A DNA stretch of 64,000 bases from Microbispora sp. NBC_01189. Lineage in GTDB: Bacteria > Actinomycetota > Actinomycetes > Streptosporangiales > Streptosporangiaceae. The notes under the pieces were generated by a model that saw only the letters and a program-made list of their open reading frames with translations, was not told the DNA's origin and did not search any database. Positions 34,297 through 42,729 of this stretch are shown piece after piece; the stretch's first letter is position 1; every line of letters starts with the position of its first letter. The stretch covers positions 6,443,501-6,507,500 of the forward strand of contig NZ_CP108581.1 in the NCBI RefSeq assembly GCF_036010665.1, written 5' to 3'. The translations under genes were made by a program, and so were the position numbers.

Positions 34297-35466
34297 ATGA
34301 GCAACGAGGTCCTGGACGAGGTACGCGCGCTGCTGCCGGAGATCGCCGCCCGCGCCCGCGCCGTCGACGAGGAACGGCGGGTCCCCGCGGAGTCGATCGG
34401 CGAGTTGTCCCGGGCCGGGGTCTTCCGGATGCTGCAGCCCAAGAGGTACGGCGGCGCGGAGAGCGACCCGGTGCGCTTCTACGAGGTGGTGCGGGAGATC
34501 TCGGCGGTGTGCGGGTCGACGGGCTGGCTCGTGTCCGTCCTCGGCGTGCACCCCTGGCAGCTCGCCCTGTTCGAGGAGGCCGCCCAGGACGAGGTCTGGG
34601 GGAGCGACCCCGGCGTGCTGGTCTGCTCGTCGTACGCGCCGGTCGGGCGGCTCGTCCCGGCCGAGGGGGGATACCGCCTGTCCGGCCGGTGGCGGTTCTC
34701 CTCGGGCTGCGGGCACGCGTCGTGGGCTCTGCTCGGCGGTCTCGTGATGGGCGCCGCGGGCCGGCCGGCGGACGTCGTCACCGTGCTGGTGCCCCGCTCC
34801 GACTACGCGATCGACGACGTCTGGGACGTCATCGGGCTGCGCGGCACGGCCAGCGACGACATCGTCGCCGAGGACGCCTTCGTGCCCGCGCACCGGGTGG
34901 TGCGCAACCACGACCTGGCCCGGCTGCGCGGGCCGGGTCAGCAGGTGAACACCGGCCCGCTGTACCGGATCCCGTTCGGCTCCGTGTTCACCACCACGAT
35001 CACCGCGCCGATCATCGGGATGGCCTCCGGCTGCTACCGGTCGTACGTGTCGGCAATGCGCGACCGCGTACGGCTCAGCCTGGGCGGCGGCGGCCGGTTC
35101 GCCGACGACCAGTTCGCGCAGGTCGCCGTCGCCCGGGCGGCCTCGGAGATCGACGCGGCGGCCCTGCAGACCGACCGCAACGTGCGGGAGGTCTACGAGC
35201 ACGCGGTGCGGGGCGAGGCGATCCCGGCCGAGCTGCGGCTGCGGGTGCGCCGGGACCAGGTCCGCGCCACCGAGCGGGCGCTGGAGGCCATCGACGTCCT
35301 GTTCAAGACGGCGGGGGGCAACTCCCTCCGCCGCGGCAACCCCATCGAGCGGGCCTGGCGCGACGCCCACGCCGGTGGCGTCCACGTCGCCAACGACGTC
35401 GAGCGCGCCCTCGCGATGTACGGCAGGGGAGAGTTCGGCCTGCCCATGGAGGACAACCTCATCTGA
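34297..35466 (+). CDS. Acyl-CoA-dehydrogenase-fold flavin monooxygenase, HsaA-like
   Basis: A 389-residue protein of the group D flavin monooxygenases (HsaA, HpaB-type C2, DszC relatives), which use FMNH2 made by a separate reductase to hydroxylate aromatics or heteroatoms. It shows GVFRMLQPKRYGG, REISAVCGSTGWLVSV, the middle-domain RLSGRWRFSSGCGHASW and GLRGTASDDIV, and a C-terminal bundle ending VHVANDVERALAMYG with no acyl-CoA dehydrogenase catalytic Glu-Gly-Thr motif. It starts 22 bp after the TetR stop, so it is probably in the same operon. The substrate is unknown. Confidence 0.88.
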   Translation: MSNEVLDEVRALLPEIAARARAVDEERRVPAESIGELSRAGVFRMLQPKRYGGAESDPVRFYEVVREISAVCGSTGWLVSVLGVHPWQLALFEEAAQDEVWGSDPGVLVCSSYAPVGRLVPAEGGYRLSGRWRFSSGCGHASWALLGGLVMGAAGRPADVVTVLVPRSDYAIDDVWDVIGLRGTASDDIVAEDAFVPAHRVVRNHDLARLRGPGQQVNTGPLYRIPFGSVFTTTITAPIIGMASGCYRSYVSAMRDRVRLSLGGGGRFADDQFAQVAVARAASEIDAAALQTDRNVREVYEHAVRGEAIPAELRLRVRRDQVRATERALEAIDVLFKTAGGNSLRRGNPIERAWRDAHAGGVHVANDVERALAMYGRGEFGLPMEDNLI

Positions 35467-35546
35467 CCGCGCGGGCGGATCTTGACCCGGTCGGAGGCGC
35501 ATCCTAGCCTTCATAGCACCACGGCCACCCGCGTCGAAGGAGAGCT

Positions 35547-36854
35547 ATGCGGCTTGAGGTCGGCTTCGCCGCCAGCCGTTCCGGTACAGCGGAGTTCGCC
35601 TGGGGACAGCGGGCTATCTGGGGAGCCGTCCAGCAGGTCGGGCCGGACAGCGCGCACTACTTCAACGTGCCCAGGGTCCTCGCCGTCCCGCGCGCGGGCG
35701 GCCCGCGCCCTCCCGAGGCCGTGGCCGCCGCCCTGGCCGAGGTGACGGGCCGGCACGACGCCCTGCGGTCCCTGGTGCGGCTGGGCGCGGACGGTCCGTA
35801 CCAGGAGGTGGCCGCGGCCGGGACGCTGCCGGTCGAGCTGACCGAGGCGGCCCGCGACGAGGCGGGCGACGCCGCGGCGGCACTGGTCGCCCGGCTGGCC
35901 GCACGGTCCTTCGGGGACGGCGAGCAGCCGCTGCGCGCCGGGTTCGTGGTCTGCGACGGCGCCGTCACCCACGTGGCCCTCGTGATCAGCCACGTCGTCG
36001 CGGACTGGCACGCGGCCGGCGTCGTGGTGAACGACCTGCGGACGCTGCTGCTCCGCGGCGCGATCGCGCGCCCGCCGTCGTCGCAGCTGCTCGACCTGGT
36101 GCGGGAGGAGCGGGCGGCGCCCGCCCGTTCGGACCGCGCGATCGCGCAGTGGGAGGCGCTGCTCCGGACCGTGCCGTCCGCCATGTTCCCGGAGGCGGCC
36201 CGGCCGGCCTCGACGCCGAGGTACGCGCGGGCCGTGCTGACGTCGCCCCGGCTGAACCACGCCGCGTACGTGCTCGCCCGCCAGACCGGGGTCAGCACCG
36301 CCACCGTCCTGCTGGTGGCGGTCGCCATGCTGCTGCGAGAACTGACCGGGCACGAGGTGTCCGCGATCACCCCGATCGTGCACAACCGCTTCGACGACCG
36401 GACCCGGGACCTGGTCACCAGCCTCAACCAGCTCGGGCTGTTCACCCTGGGCCCGAGCGGAGGCCTCGCCGAGACGGTCGTGAGCGCGTATCCGGCGGTT
36501 CTCGCGTCCTACCGGCGGGCCCGCTACGACACACCGGCCATGCAGGCCATGATCGACCGGCTCGGCGCCGACCGGGGAGTCTCGGTGTTCCCGTCCTGCT
36601 GCTTCAACGACCTGCGCCCCGGCGAGGATCAGGGCACCGCCGGCCGCGCGGACGAGGAGTCCGAGCTGGAGTGGCTTCCCGGCACCGATCAGCGCAGCTG
36701 CGACTTCTGCGTGGCTTTGATGCGCCACAAGGGCACGCTCGGCGTGGAGGTGAACGCCGACACCACCCGCCTGTCCGAGGGTGAGATGGAGACCCTGCTG
36801 CACCGGCTGGAGTCCTTCGTCGTCGCCTCCGCCCACCGGCAACCCGCCAGTTGA
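35547..36854 (+). CDS. Stand-alone condensation-domain-like acyltransferase
   Basis: A 435-residue protein of the NRPS condensation/CoA-dependent acyltransferase superfamily. The catalytic HxxxD motif is H149-V-V-A-D153 in ISHVVADWHAAG; the first His of the usual HHxxxDG pair is Ser. Other supporting parts are RHDALRSLVR at the N-terminal crossover and VSTATVLLVAVAMLLRELTG with ITPIVHNRF near the floor loop. No adenylation or carrier domain is attached or nearby, so it probably joins an acyl or aminoacyl group to a free partner. AAGGAGAG precedes ATG 35547. Confidence 0.82.
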   Translation: MRLEVGFAASRSGTAEFAWGQRAIWGAVQQVGPDSAHYFNVPRVLAVPRAGGPRPPEAVAAALAEVTGRHDALRSLVRLGADGPYQEVAAAGTLPVELTEAARDEAGDAAAALVARLAARSFGDGEQPLRAGFVVCDGAVTHVALVISHVVADWHAAGVVVNDLRTLLLRGAIARPPSSQLLDLVREERAAPARSDRAIAQWEALLRTVPSAMFPEAARPASTPRYARAVLTSPRLNHAAYVLARQTGVSTATVLLVAVAMLLRELTGHEVSAITPIVHNRFDDRTRDLVTSLNQLGLFTLGPSGGLAETVVSAYPAVLASYRRARYDTPAMQAMIDRLGADRGVSVFPSCCFNDLRPGEDQGTAGRADEESELEWLPGTDQRSCDFCVALMRHKGTLGVEVNADTTRLSEGEMETLLHRLESFVVASAHRQPAS

Positions 36855-37218
36855 GCTAAGCCGGTGAGCCAAGCGGGATCGTGAGCGTATCCAGGCGCTG
36901 TAGGTGTCCCGGTTTGATCGGTGCTCCCACTGTTGGAAGGCTGGAAGGAAGGCCTGCCCAGGCGGCTGTCAAGTTCGTGTACCTCCTGCACCGGGCGGCG
37001 ACTCTCGGTGATGATGTCGTACGGCTTGCGCACGTCGGCCTGAAGACCGGACGTTCTATTCCCCTTCTGAGAGCGAGTGACGTGAATACCAGGGAAAGAC
37101 CGGCCCGTGCGCCGGTCGTGATCGAGACGCGACCGCCGCTTCACGCCCGGCCTATGCGAGCATCGGTCACGGCGGTGATGACTTGGCGGATCGACAGAAC
37201 GACGGTGTGGGAGGTGTG
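36855..37218. other. Non-coding stretch of lower GC before the ATPase/TOPRIM pair
   Basis: About 360 bp with visibly lower GC than the flanks and no gene I can support on either strand; open frames lack ribosome-binding sites and familiar motifs. It marks the left side of a probable acquired island. No tRNA, transposase or direct repeats were recognised here. Confidence 0.5.
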
Positions 37219-38287
37219 ATGACCCGGGAGATGCCATTCCTACGGCGGGCGCGGGTGACGAACTACAAGAGCATCGCCTCCTGCGAGGTCGTCTTCGCTC
37301 CGTTGCTGATCCTGCTGGGTCCCAACGGAGCGGGCAAGAGCAACTTCGTCGATGCTCTGCTGTTCGTCGCCGACGCACTGGCGTCGACCCCTGCGGACGC
37401 GGTGGCCAGACGAGACGGACTGGACGAAGCGCTCCGGCGGGTTCCGGAGGCTGTCGACGAGTTCAGTGTCGAGCTGGAGCTCATGGTCGAACTCGACGGC
37501 GAATCGAAGCCGGCGAAATATGCCTTCACTCTCGGCCGAGACGTTACAGAATCCCGATCTCTGGTCGTCAGGAGGGAGCATTGCGTCCTTCAGCTGGCCG
37601 CTGCCGATGAGGAGGACGAGGCCTGGCTGGCGGAGTTCGAAGTGGAGAATGGCCAGATCGCGGGGGGTGGCCGGATCGAGCGGGATCGGCTATACCTGCC
37701 CCTCGTCGCGACCACGCAGGGTGAATTCACGGAAATTTATTACGGCCTTCGGTCGATGGTGTTTCACCACTTGGACACCGATCACATGAGGAAGATCGCG
37801 CCTGACAGAAGCGGCACCCAGCTTGGCTACGCAGGAGAGCGCCTGGGGTCTGTTCTCGGCCATCTGGAGAGGAACCATCCCACCTTCAAAGCCCGTGTTG
37901 ACGACTATCTCAAGGCGATCGTCCCGGAAGCGGTGGGGGTGAGCCAGCGCATGATCGGCACTTACTCAACAGTGGAATTGCACACCCGTAGCGGGGAGCG
38001 TTCCTTCGGTCCGGAGGCCATCTCGGAGGGAACCCTCCACGCGACGGGTGTGCTGGCCGCGCTTTCCAGCCCGTTGTCCTGGACGGGAAGGCCACTCTGG
38101 TGGCAATCGAGGAACCGGAGACCGCACTTCACCCGGCTGCCGCACGGTGCGAGTGGTGTCGATGTCCGAGGGGATCACCGTGATCGGTGAGATGGACGAG
38201 GTCAGCCGCCGCCTTGTCCAGGACAGGCGGACCACGGTCGGTGAACTGCTGCGGGGTGGCCAACTCCAGCCCGAGGTAGGCAGATGA
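37219..38287 (+). pseudogene. Decayed AAA (RecF/OLD-like) ATPase of a DUF4276 two-gene system
   Basis: The N-terminal part encodes an SMC/RecF-type ATPase: VTNYKSIASCEV, Walker A GPNGAGKSN (34-42), and later ISEGTLHATGVLAAL (signature-like). The frame breaks at TTT 38063-38065, where one more T would give ALFQPVVLDGKATLVAIEEPETALHP, containing Walker B (VAIEEPE). After HPAAA the D-loop/H-loop segment is missing and the sequence jumps to VRVVSMSEGITVIGEMDEVSRRLVQDRR, the expected C-terminus, in a different frame. So a frameshift and an internal deletion are both present. GGGAGG precedes ATG 37219. The C-terminal frame still ends as ATGA over the next gene. The unmodified reading frame would stop at 38190. 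Confidence 0.8.
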
Positions 38288-38922
38288 CTGATCTGATCAC
38301 CGCATCCCCCCGTGTGGCAGGTCCGATCACGATCGCCTCCGTTGTGGAGGGCGACGGCGAGGTGTCCGCGCTTCCCGTGCTGCTTCGCAGGATCGCTCAT
38401 GCGTTCTCGATTTGGGACGTGCGGACTCCGCCACCGCGCCGTATCCCTCGCAGCAGGCTGGTCGCTCCCGGCGGCGTCGAGGCTGCCGTCCTGCAGGCGT
38501 CCTACCAGGTGACCGGTGCGGGTGGCGTCCTGCTGCTGATCGACTCCGACGACGACTGCCCGGCCGCCCTCGGCCCCGCGCTCCTCAAGAGGGTCCGCCA
38601 GGCACGCAGGGACAGAGAGATCTCGGTGGTGCTCGCCCACCGGGAGTTCGAGGCGTGGTTCCTGGCCGCTGCGGAGTCGCTGTCAGGGTGCCGGGGGCTC
38701 GCGGTCCCGCTGGCGCCGCCTGCGAATCCGGAAGGAATCCGAGATGCCAAAGGGTGGCTGTCCGTACGGCAAGACCTCGGCAAGACCGACGGCACACGAT
38801 ACAAGGAGACCGTGGACCAGGCGGCGCTGGCCGCGCTCTTCGACATGGAGCAGGCCCGTAAGGCAGCCCCCTCCTTCGACAAGTTCTGGCGCGAGGTCAA
38901 ACGACTTCTGAGCACCGAATGA
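38284..38922 (+). CDS. DUF4276 (TOPRIM-like) protein, partner of the decayed ATPase
   Basis: A 212-residue intact protein. SVVEGDGEVSALPVLLRR carries the TOPRIM-type glutamate (E22 or E26) and LLLIDSDDDCP the D-x-D motif (D87, D89); EFEAWFLAAAESL is the signature of DUF4276. TOPRIM proteins cut or process nucleic acid with divalent metal. In related loci a RecF/OLD-like ATPase and a TOPRIM protein form an anti-phage pair in which the TOPRIM protein is the effector. Here the ATG overlaps the old ATPase stop as ATGA, so translation was coupled. Activity without the ATPase is uncertain. Confidence 0.82.
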   Translation: MTDLITASPRVAGPITIASVVEGDGEVSALPVLLRRIAHAFSIWDVRTPPPRRIPRSRLVAPGGVEAAVLQASYQVTGAGGVLLLIDSDDDCPAALGPALLKRVRQARRDREISVVLAHREFEAWFLAAAESLSGCRGLAVPLAPPANPEGIRDAKGWLSVRQDLGKTDGTRYKETVDQAALAALFDMEQARKAAPSFDKFWREVKRLLSTE

Positions 38923-39078
38923 GGAGCGGTGCGCTCAGCTTGACGACCATGGCCGAGCCGAGCCCGATGTTCGCCGCGGACGCGGTAACCTACGGTGTTC
39001 ACCGCAGTTGGGAGCCCGGATGCCTCGATCGCACGATCACACCACGACGACCCGCGCCCGTACGCCGGAGACGCGGCG

Positions 39079-40659
39079 ATGAGCGCCGTGACGGGTGAGG
39101 CGGCGCGGCGCCGGACGTTCGCTGTGATCAGCCACCCGGACGCCGGAAAGTCCACGATGACCGAGGCGCTCGCCCTGCACGCCTCGGCGATCACCCAGGC
39201 CGGTGCGGTGCACGGCAAGGCCGGGCGGCGGGGCGTGACGTCGGACTGGATGGAGATGGAGCGCGCCCGCGGCATCTCGATCACCTCGGCGGCGCTCCGC
39301 TTCGACTACCGCGGCCACGTGTTCAACCTGGTCGACACCCCCGGCCACGCCGACTTCTCCGAGGACACCTACCGCGTGCTGGCCGCGGTCGACTGCGCGG
39401 TGATGTTGCTCGACGCGGCCAAGGGCATGGAGCCGCAGACCATGAAGCTGTTCGAGGTCTGCCGCCACCGCCGCATCCCGGTCATCACGTTCGTCAACAA
39501 GTGGGACCGGCCGGGCCACGAGCCGCTGGAACTGCTCGACGAGATCGAGGAGCGGACCGGCCTGCGCCCCACCCCGGTGACCTGGCCCATCGGCGCCGCC
39601 GGGAACTTCCACGGGGTGGTCGACCGGATCGACGGCCGCGCCGTCCGCTACACCCGCACCCCGGGCGGCGCCACCAAGGCGCTGGAGACGACGTTGACGC
39701 CGGGGGAGGCGGAGGCCGATCTCGGGGCCGACTGGACCAGGGCGCGGGAGGAGAGCGACCTGCTCGCCGCCATCGGCGCCGAGCACGACCAGAAGGCGTT
39801 CGAGGCGCACGAGGCGACGCCGGTGCTGTTCGGCGCGGCGTTGTCCAACTTCGGCGTGGCCCGGCTGCTGGACCTGCTGGTCGACCTCGCGCCCGCGCCG
39901 GCGCCCCGGGCGGACGTCGAGGGCGCGGCCCGGCCGCTGGACGCTCCGTTCGCGGGCCTGGTGTTCAAGGTGCAGGCCAACATGGACCCGGCCCACCGGG
40001 ACCGCATCGCGTTCGTCCGGGTCTGCTCCGGCCGCTTCGAGCGCGGGATGGTGCTCACCCACGCCGCGACCGGACGGCCGTTCGCCACGAAGTACGCCCA
40101 GTCGGTGTTCGGCCAGGAGCGCGCCACCATCGACGAGGCCTTCCCCGGGGACGTCGTCGGGCTGGTGAACGCGACCGCCCTGCGCCCCGGCGACACCCTC
40201 TACGAGGGCGCGGCCGTGGAGTTCCCGCCGATCCCGAGCTTCGCCCCCGAGCACTTCGCCGTGGCCCGCTCCCGGAGTACCGCCAAGGCCAAGCAGTTCC
40301 GCCGCGGCATCGACCAGCTCGACGGCGAGGGCGTGATCCAGGTGCTGCGCTCCGACCTGCGGGGCGACCAGGCGCCCGTGCTGGCGGCGGTCGGGCCCAT
40401 GCAGTTCGAGGTCGTGCAGCACCGCCTGGCCGCCGAGTTCGGCGCGGAGATCGTGCTGGACCGGCTGGAGTACACTCTGGCCCGCCGTACCGACGCCGAG
40501 TCGGCCGAGGTGCTGCGCCGCCAGCGCGGCGCGGAGGTGCTCATGCGCGGCCGGGACCAGGCCCTGCTCGCGGTGTTCACCGACCAGTGGCGCATGCGGT
40601 CGATCCAGCGCGAGCACGAGGGCCTGACCCTGGAGCCGCTCATCGCCGGCCAGGGCTGA
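39079..40659 (+). CDS. prfC: Peptide chain release factor 3
   Basis: A 526-residue translational GTPase that recycles RF1/RF2 after termination. The G1 motif is ISHPDAGKST, the switch I region GVTSDWMEMERARGISITSA, G3 DTPGHADFSED, G4 NKWDRPG, with the RF3-specific domains II and III (QSVFGQERATIDEAFPGDVVGL, PMQFEVVQHRL). ATG 39079 has GGAG 8 nt upstream; the longer frame from 38995 would add 28 unrelated residues. RF3 has a patchy distribution in actinomycetes. It directly follows the defence-like island without an obvious operon partner. Confidence 0.95.
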   Translation: MSAVTGEAARRRTFAVISHPDAGKSTMTEALALHASAITQAGAVHGKAGRRGVTSDWMEMERARGISITSAALRFDYRGHVFNLVDTPGHADFSEDTYRVLAAVDCAVMLLDAAKGMEPQTMKLFEVCRHRRIPVITFVNKWDRPGHEPLELLDEIEERTGLRPTPVTWPIGAAGNFHGVVDRIDGRAVRYTRTPGGATKALETTLTPGEAEADLGADWTRAREESDLLAAIGAEHDQKAFEAHEATPVLFGAALSNFGVARLLDLLVDLAPAPAPRADVEGAARPLDAPFAGLVFKVQANMDPAHRDRIAFVRVCSGRFERGMVLTHAATGRPFATKYAQSVFGQERATIDEAFPGDVVGLVNATALRPGDTLYEGAAVEFPPIPSFAPEHFAVARSRSTAKAKQFRRGIDQLDGEGVIQVLRSDLRGDQAPVLAAVGPMQFEVVQHRLAAEFGAEIVLDRLEYTLARRTDAESAEVLRRQRGAEVLMRGRDQALLAVFTDQWRMRSIQREHEGLTLEPLIAGQG

Positions 40660-40679
40660 TCCGCGTCCCGCCGCGCGTC

Positions 40680-41972
40680 CTAGCCCAGGCGTACGGGGAG
40701 GCGGGTGAGGCGCCAGGAGAACGGCAGGAACTGGCGGCCGAGGTCCTCCGGCGCGACCGCGAGCGCGAGGCGGGGGTGGCGGCGGAGGAGGGCGCCAAAG
40801 GCCACCTCGCCCTCCTGCCGCGCCAGCGCGGCGCCCAGGCAGTAGTGCAGGCCGTGGCCGAAGCCGACGTGGACCTCCTTGTGGCCGTCGGACTCCCGCG
40901 CGATGTCGAGCCGTTCGGGGTCGTCGAAGCGGCGGGGGTCGTAGTTGGCCGACACCAGGACCGCCATCACCGGTTCGCCCCGCCGCACGGTCAGGTCGCC
41001 GATCGGCACGTCCTCGGCGGCGTACCTGATGCGGGTGCCCTGCACGGGCCCGCACCAGCGCATGAGCTCGTGTACGGCGCGCGGCAGCAGCCCGGGGTCG
41101 TCCCGCAGCGCGGCGAGCTGGCCGGGGTGGGTCAGCAGGGCGGCGGTCCCGTTGCCGATCAGATGGGCGGTGGTCTCGTGCCCGGCGAGGACGAGCGTGA
41201 GGACCATCGTGACCAGTTCGGTGTCCGACAGCCGGTCGCCGTCCTCGTCGTGGGCCCGGATCAGGCCGGTGAGCAGGTCGCCGGTGGGCTCGGCGCGACG
41301 GCGGCCGACGAGGTCGTGGATGTAGTCGACGATGGCCCGCAGCGGCTCGCCCGCCGCTCCCGGTTCTAGTGAGAAGAGGCCCCTGCCCCACTCCCGCCAC
41401 CGCGGGCGGTCCTCCTCCGGGATGCCGACCAGCTCACAGATGACGGTGATCGGCAGGGGATAGGCGAAGTGCTCGATCAGATCCACGACGCCGTCCTCGG
41501 CGTGCCCGGGGAGCCGGTCGAGCAGGTCCTCGGTGATCGCCTCCACCCGGGGGCGCAGCTCCGCCACCCGGCGCGCGGTGAAGGCGCGGGAGACCAGCCT
41601 GCGCAGTCGCAGGTGGTCGTCGCCGTCGGCGTCGAGGACGGAGTCGAGCACGTACGGCGCGTACTCACGGGGGATGCCGCGGGCCTCGATGAGATCCTCG
41701 CGGATGTTCTGCACGTCCGCGCCCGGCACGTTGGCCGGGTTGTTGACGAACCGGCGGTCGCTCAGCACCGTCTTCACGTCCTCGTACCGCATGACGATCC
41801 AGATCGGGGAGCTCAGGCCGGGGAAGGAACCGCGCGTCATCGGGGCCTGCTCCCGCAGCCGCGAGTAGCCCCCGAACGGGTCGCTCGCCAGCTCCGGGTC
41901 GAACAGGTCGACGACGGTGGTGCCGGATGTGGTGCCGGATGTGGTGCCGGACGTCGTGCCGGGAGTGCTCAT
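40680..41972 (-). CDS. Cytochrome P450 (bacterial class I type)
   Basis: A 430-residue soluble haem monooxygenase of the CYP105/107-like bacterial type. The I helix has LAGHETTAHL, the K helix ExxR is ELMR, and the haem loop is FGHGLHYCLGAALAR with the thiolate cysteine. The N-terminus is built from GTTS repeats (about 4-18) before the conserved VDLFDPELASDPFGGYSRLR. GGAGG precedes ATG 41972. No ferredoxin or ferredoxin reductase gene is adjacent, so redox partners come from elsewhere. The substrate is unknown. Confidence 0.93.
   Translation of the reverse strand: MSTPGTTSGTTSGTTSGTTVVDLFDPELASDPFGGYSRLREQAPMTRGSFPGLSSPIWIVMRYEDVKTVLSDRRFVNNPANVPGADVQNIREDLIEARGIPREYAPYVLDSVLDADGDDHLRLRRLVSRAFTARRVAELRPRVEAITEDLLDRLPGHAEDGVVDLIEHFAYPLPITVICELVGIPEEDRPRWREWGRGLFSLEPGAAGEPLRAIVDYIHDLVGRRRAEPTGDLLTGLIRAHDEDGDRLSDTELVTMVLTLVLAGHETTAHLIGNGTAALLTHPGQLAALRDDPGLLPRAVHELMRWCGPVQGTRIRYAAEDVPIGDLTVRRGEPVMAVLVSANYDPRRFDDPERLDIARESDGHKEVHVGFGHGLHYCLGAALARQEGEVAFGALLRRHPRLALAVAPEDLGRQFLPFSWRLTRLPVRLG
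41917..41964 (-). repeat. Four 12-bp tandem repeats at the P450 N-terminus
   Basis: GTGGTGCCGGAT occurs three times nearly perfectly and once degenerately, in frame, encoding a G-T-T-S repeat before the folded domain. Confidence 0.88.
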
Positions 41973-42087
41973 GCCAACCTCCACGTGCCAGGTACGTCGC
42001 GTCAGGTGCGTACAGGTGCGTCTTTCACGTGCGGCGGACGTCAACGCTACGCCGCGGCCCACCCCCCGGCAACAGTGGTCCAGACGG

Positions 42088-42729
42088 TCAGAGCCAGCCG
42101 CTGTGGCGGGCGGCCCGGACGGCCTCCATGCGGTTGCGGGTGCCGGTCTTGGCGATGCACGACGACAGGTGGTTGCGTACGGTGCTCTCCGACAGGTGGA
42201 GGCGGCGGGAGATATCGGCGGCCGTCGAGCCGTCGGCCGCCGCGACGAGCACCTCGCGCTCGCGCGGCGTCAGCGGGCTCGGCCCCGCGCTGAGGGCGGC
42301 GGCGGCCAGGGCGGGGTCGACCACGACCTCGCCCGCCAGGACCCGCCGGATGGCCTGGGCCAGCTCGCCGACGGGCCGGTCCTTCACCACGAAGCCGCGG
42401 GCGCCCGCGTCCAGCGCCCGGCGCAGGTAGCCGGGCCGGCCGAACGTGGTCACGATGACCACGGCGCACGAGGGCAGCGCCGCCCGCAGCCCGGCGGTCG
42501 CGTCGAGCCCGCCGCCGCCCGGCATCTCGATGTCGAGCAGGGCCACGCCGGGCTCCGTCCGCAGCGCCGCGGGCAGGATCTCGTCTCCGCTCGCGACCTG
42601 CGCGACCACCTCGAAGTCGTCCTCCAGGTCGAGCAGGACGGCGAGCGCGTCGCGCATCATCGCCTGGTCCTCGGCGATCAGCACGCGGGTCACGGGCGGG
42701 GTGACAGGGTGGGCCACAGGCTCCGTCAC
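42088..42729 (-). CDS. LuxR/NarL-type response regulator
   Basis: A 213-residue response regulator. The receiver domain has the acidic pair in LIAEDQAM, phospho-acceptor D66 in ALLDIEMPG, T in VTTFGRPGYLRRAL and K in VVKDRP. The C-terminal NarL HTH is LTPREREVLVAAADGSTAADISRRLHLSESTVRNHLS. The ATG overlaps the kinase stop as ATGA (42726-42729), so the pair is co-translated. It belongs to the DesR-like group common in actinomycetes; its regulon is unknown. Confidence 0.94.
   Translation of the reverse strand: MTEPVAHPVTPPVTRVLIAEDQAMMRDALAVLLDLEDDFEVVAQVASGDEILPAALRTEPGVALLDIEMPGGGGLDATAGLRAALPSCAVVIVTTFGRPGYLRRALDAGARGFVVKDRPVGELAQAIRRVLAGEVVVDPALAAAALSAGPSPLTPREREVLVAAADGSTAADISRRLHLSESTVRNHLSSCIAKTGTRNRMEAVRAARHSGWL

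Noticed and set aside
36855-37218. A tRNA, attachment site or transposase at the left edge of the defence-like island
   Set aside because: No cloverleaf, no T-loop GTTCGA sequence, no inverted or direct repeats at the flanks and no transposase coding were found.
37219-38190. Reading the ATPase as an intact 324-residue protein ending WWQSRNRRPHFTRL...
   Set aside because: The last 40 or so residues have no ATPase character, while the Walker B motif and true C-terminus are present in other frames; the open frame is a frameshift product.
37219-38922. Naming the pair PARIS (AriA/AriB) or Gabija
   Set aside because: The second protein matches DUF4276 rather than the DUF4435 of AriB, and no UvrD-like helicase follows, so only a general ATPase-TOPRIM class can be claimed.
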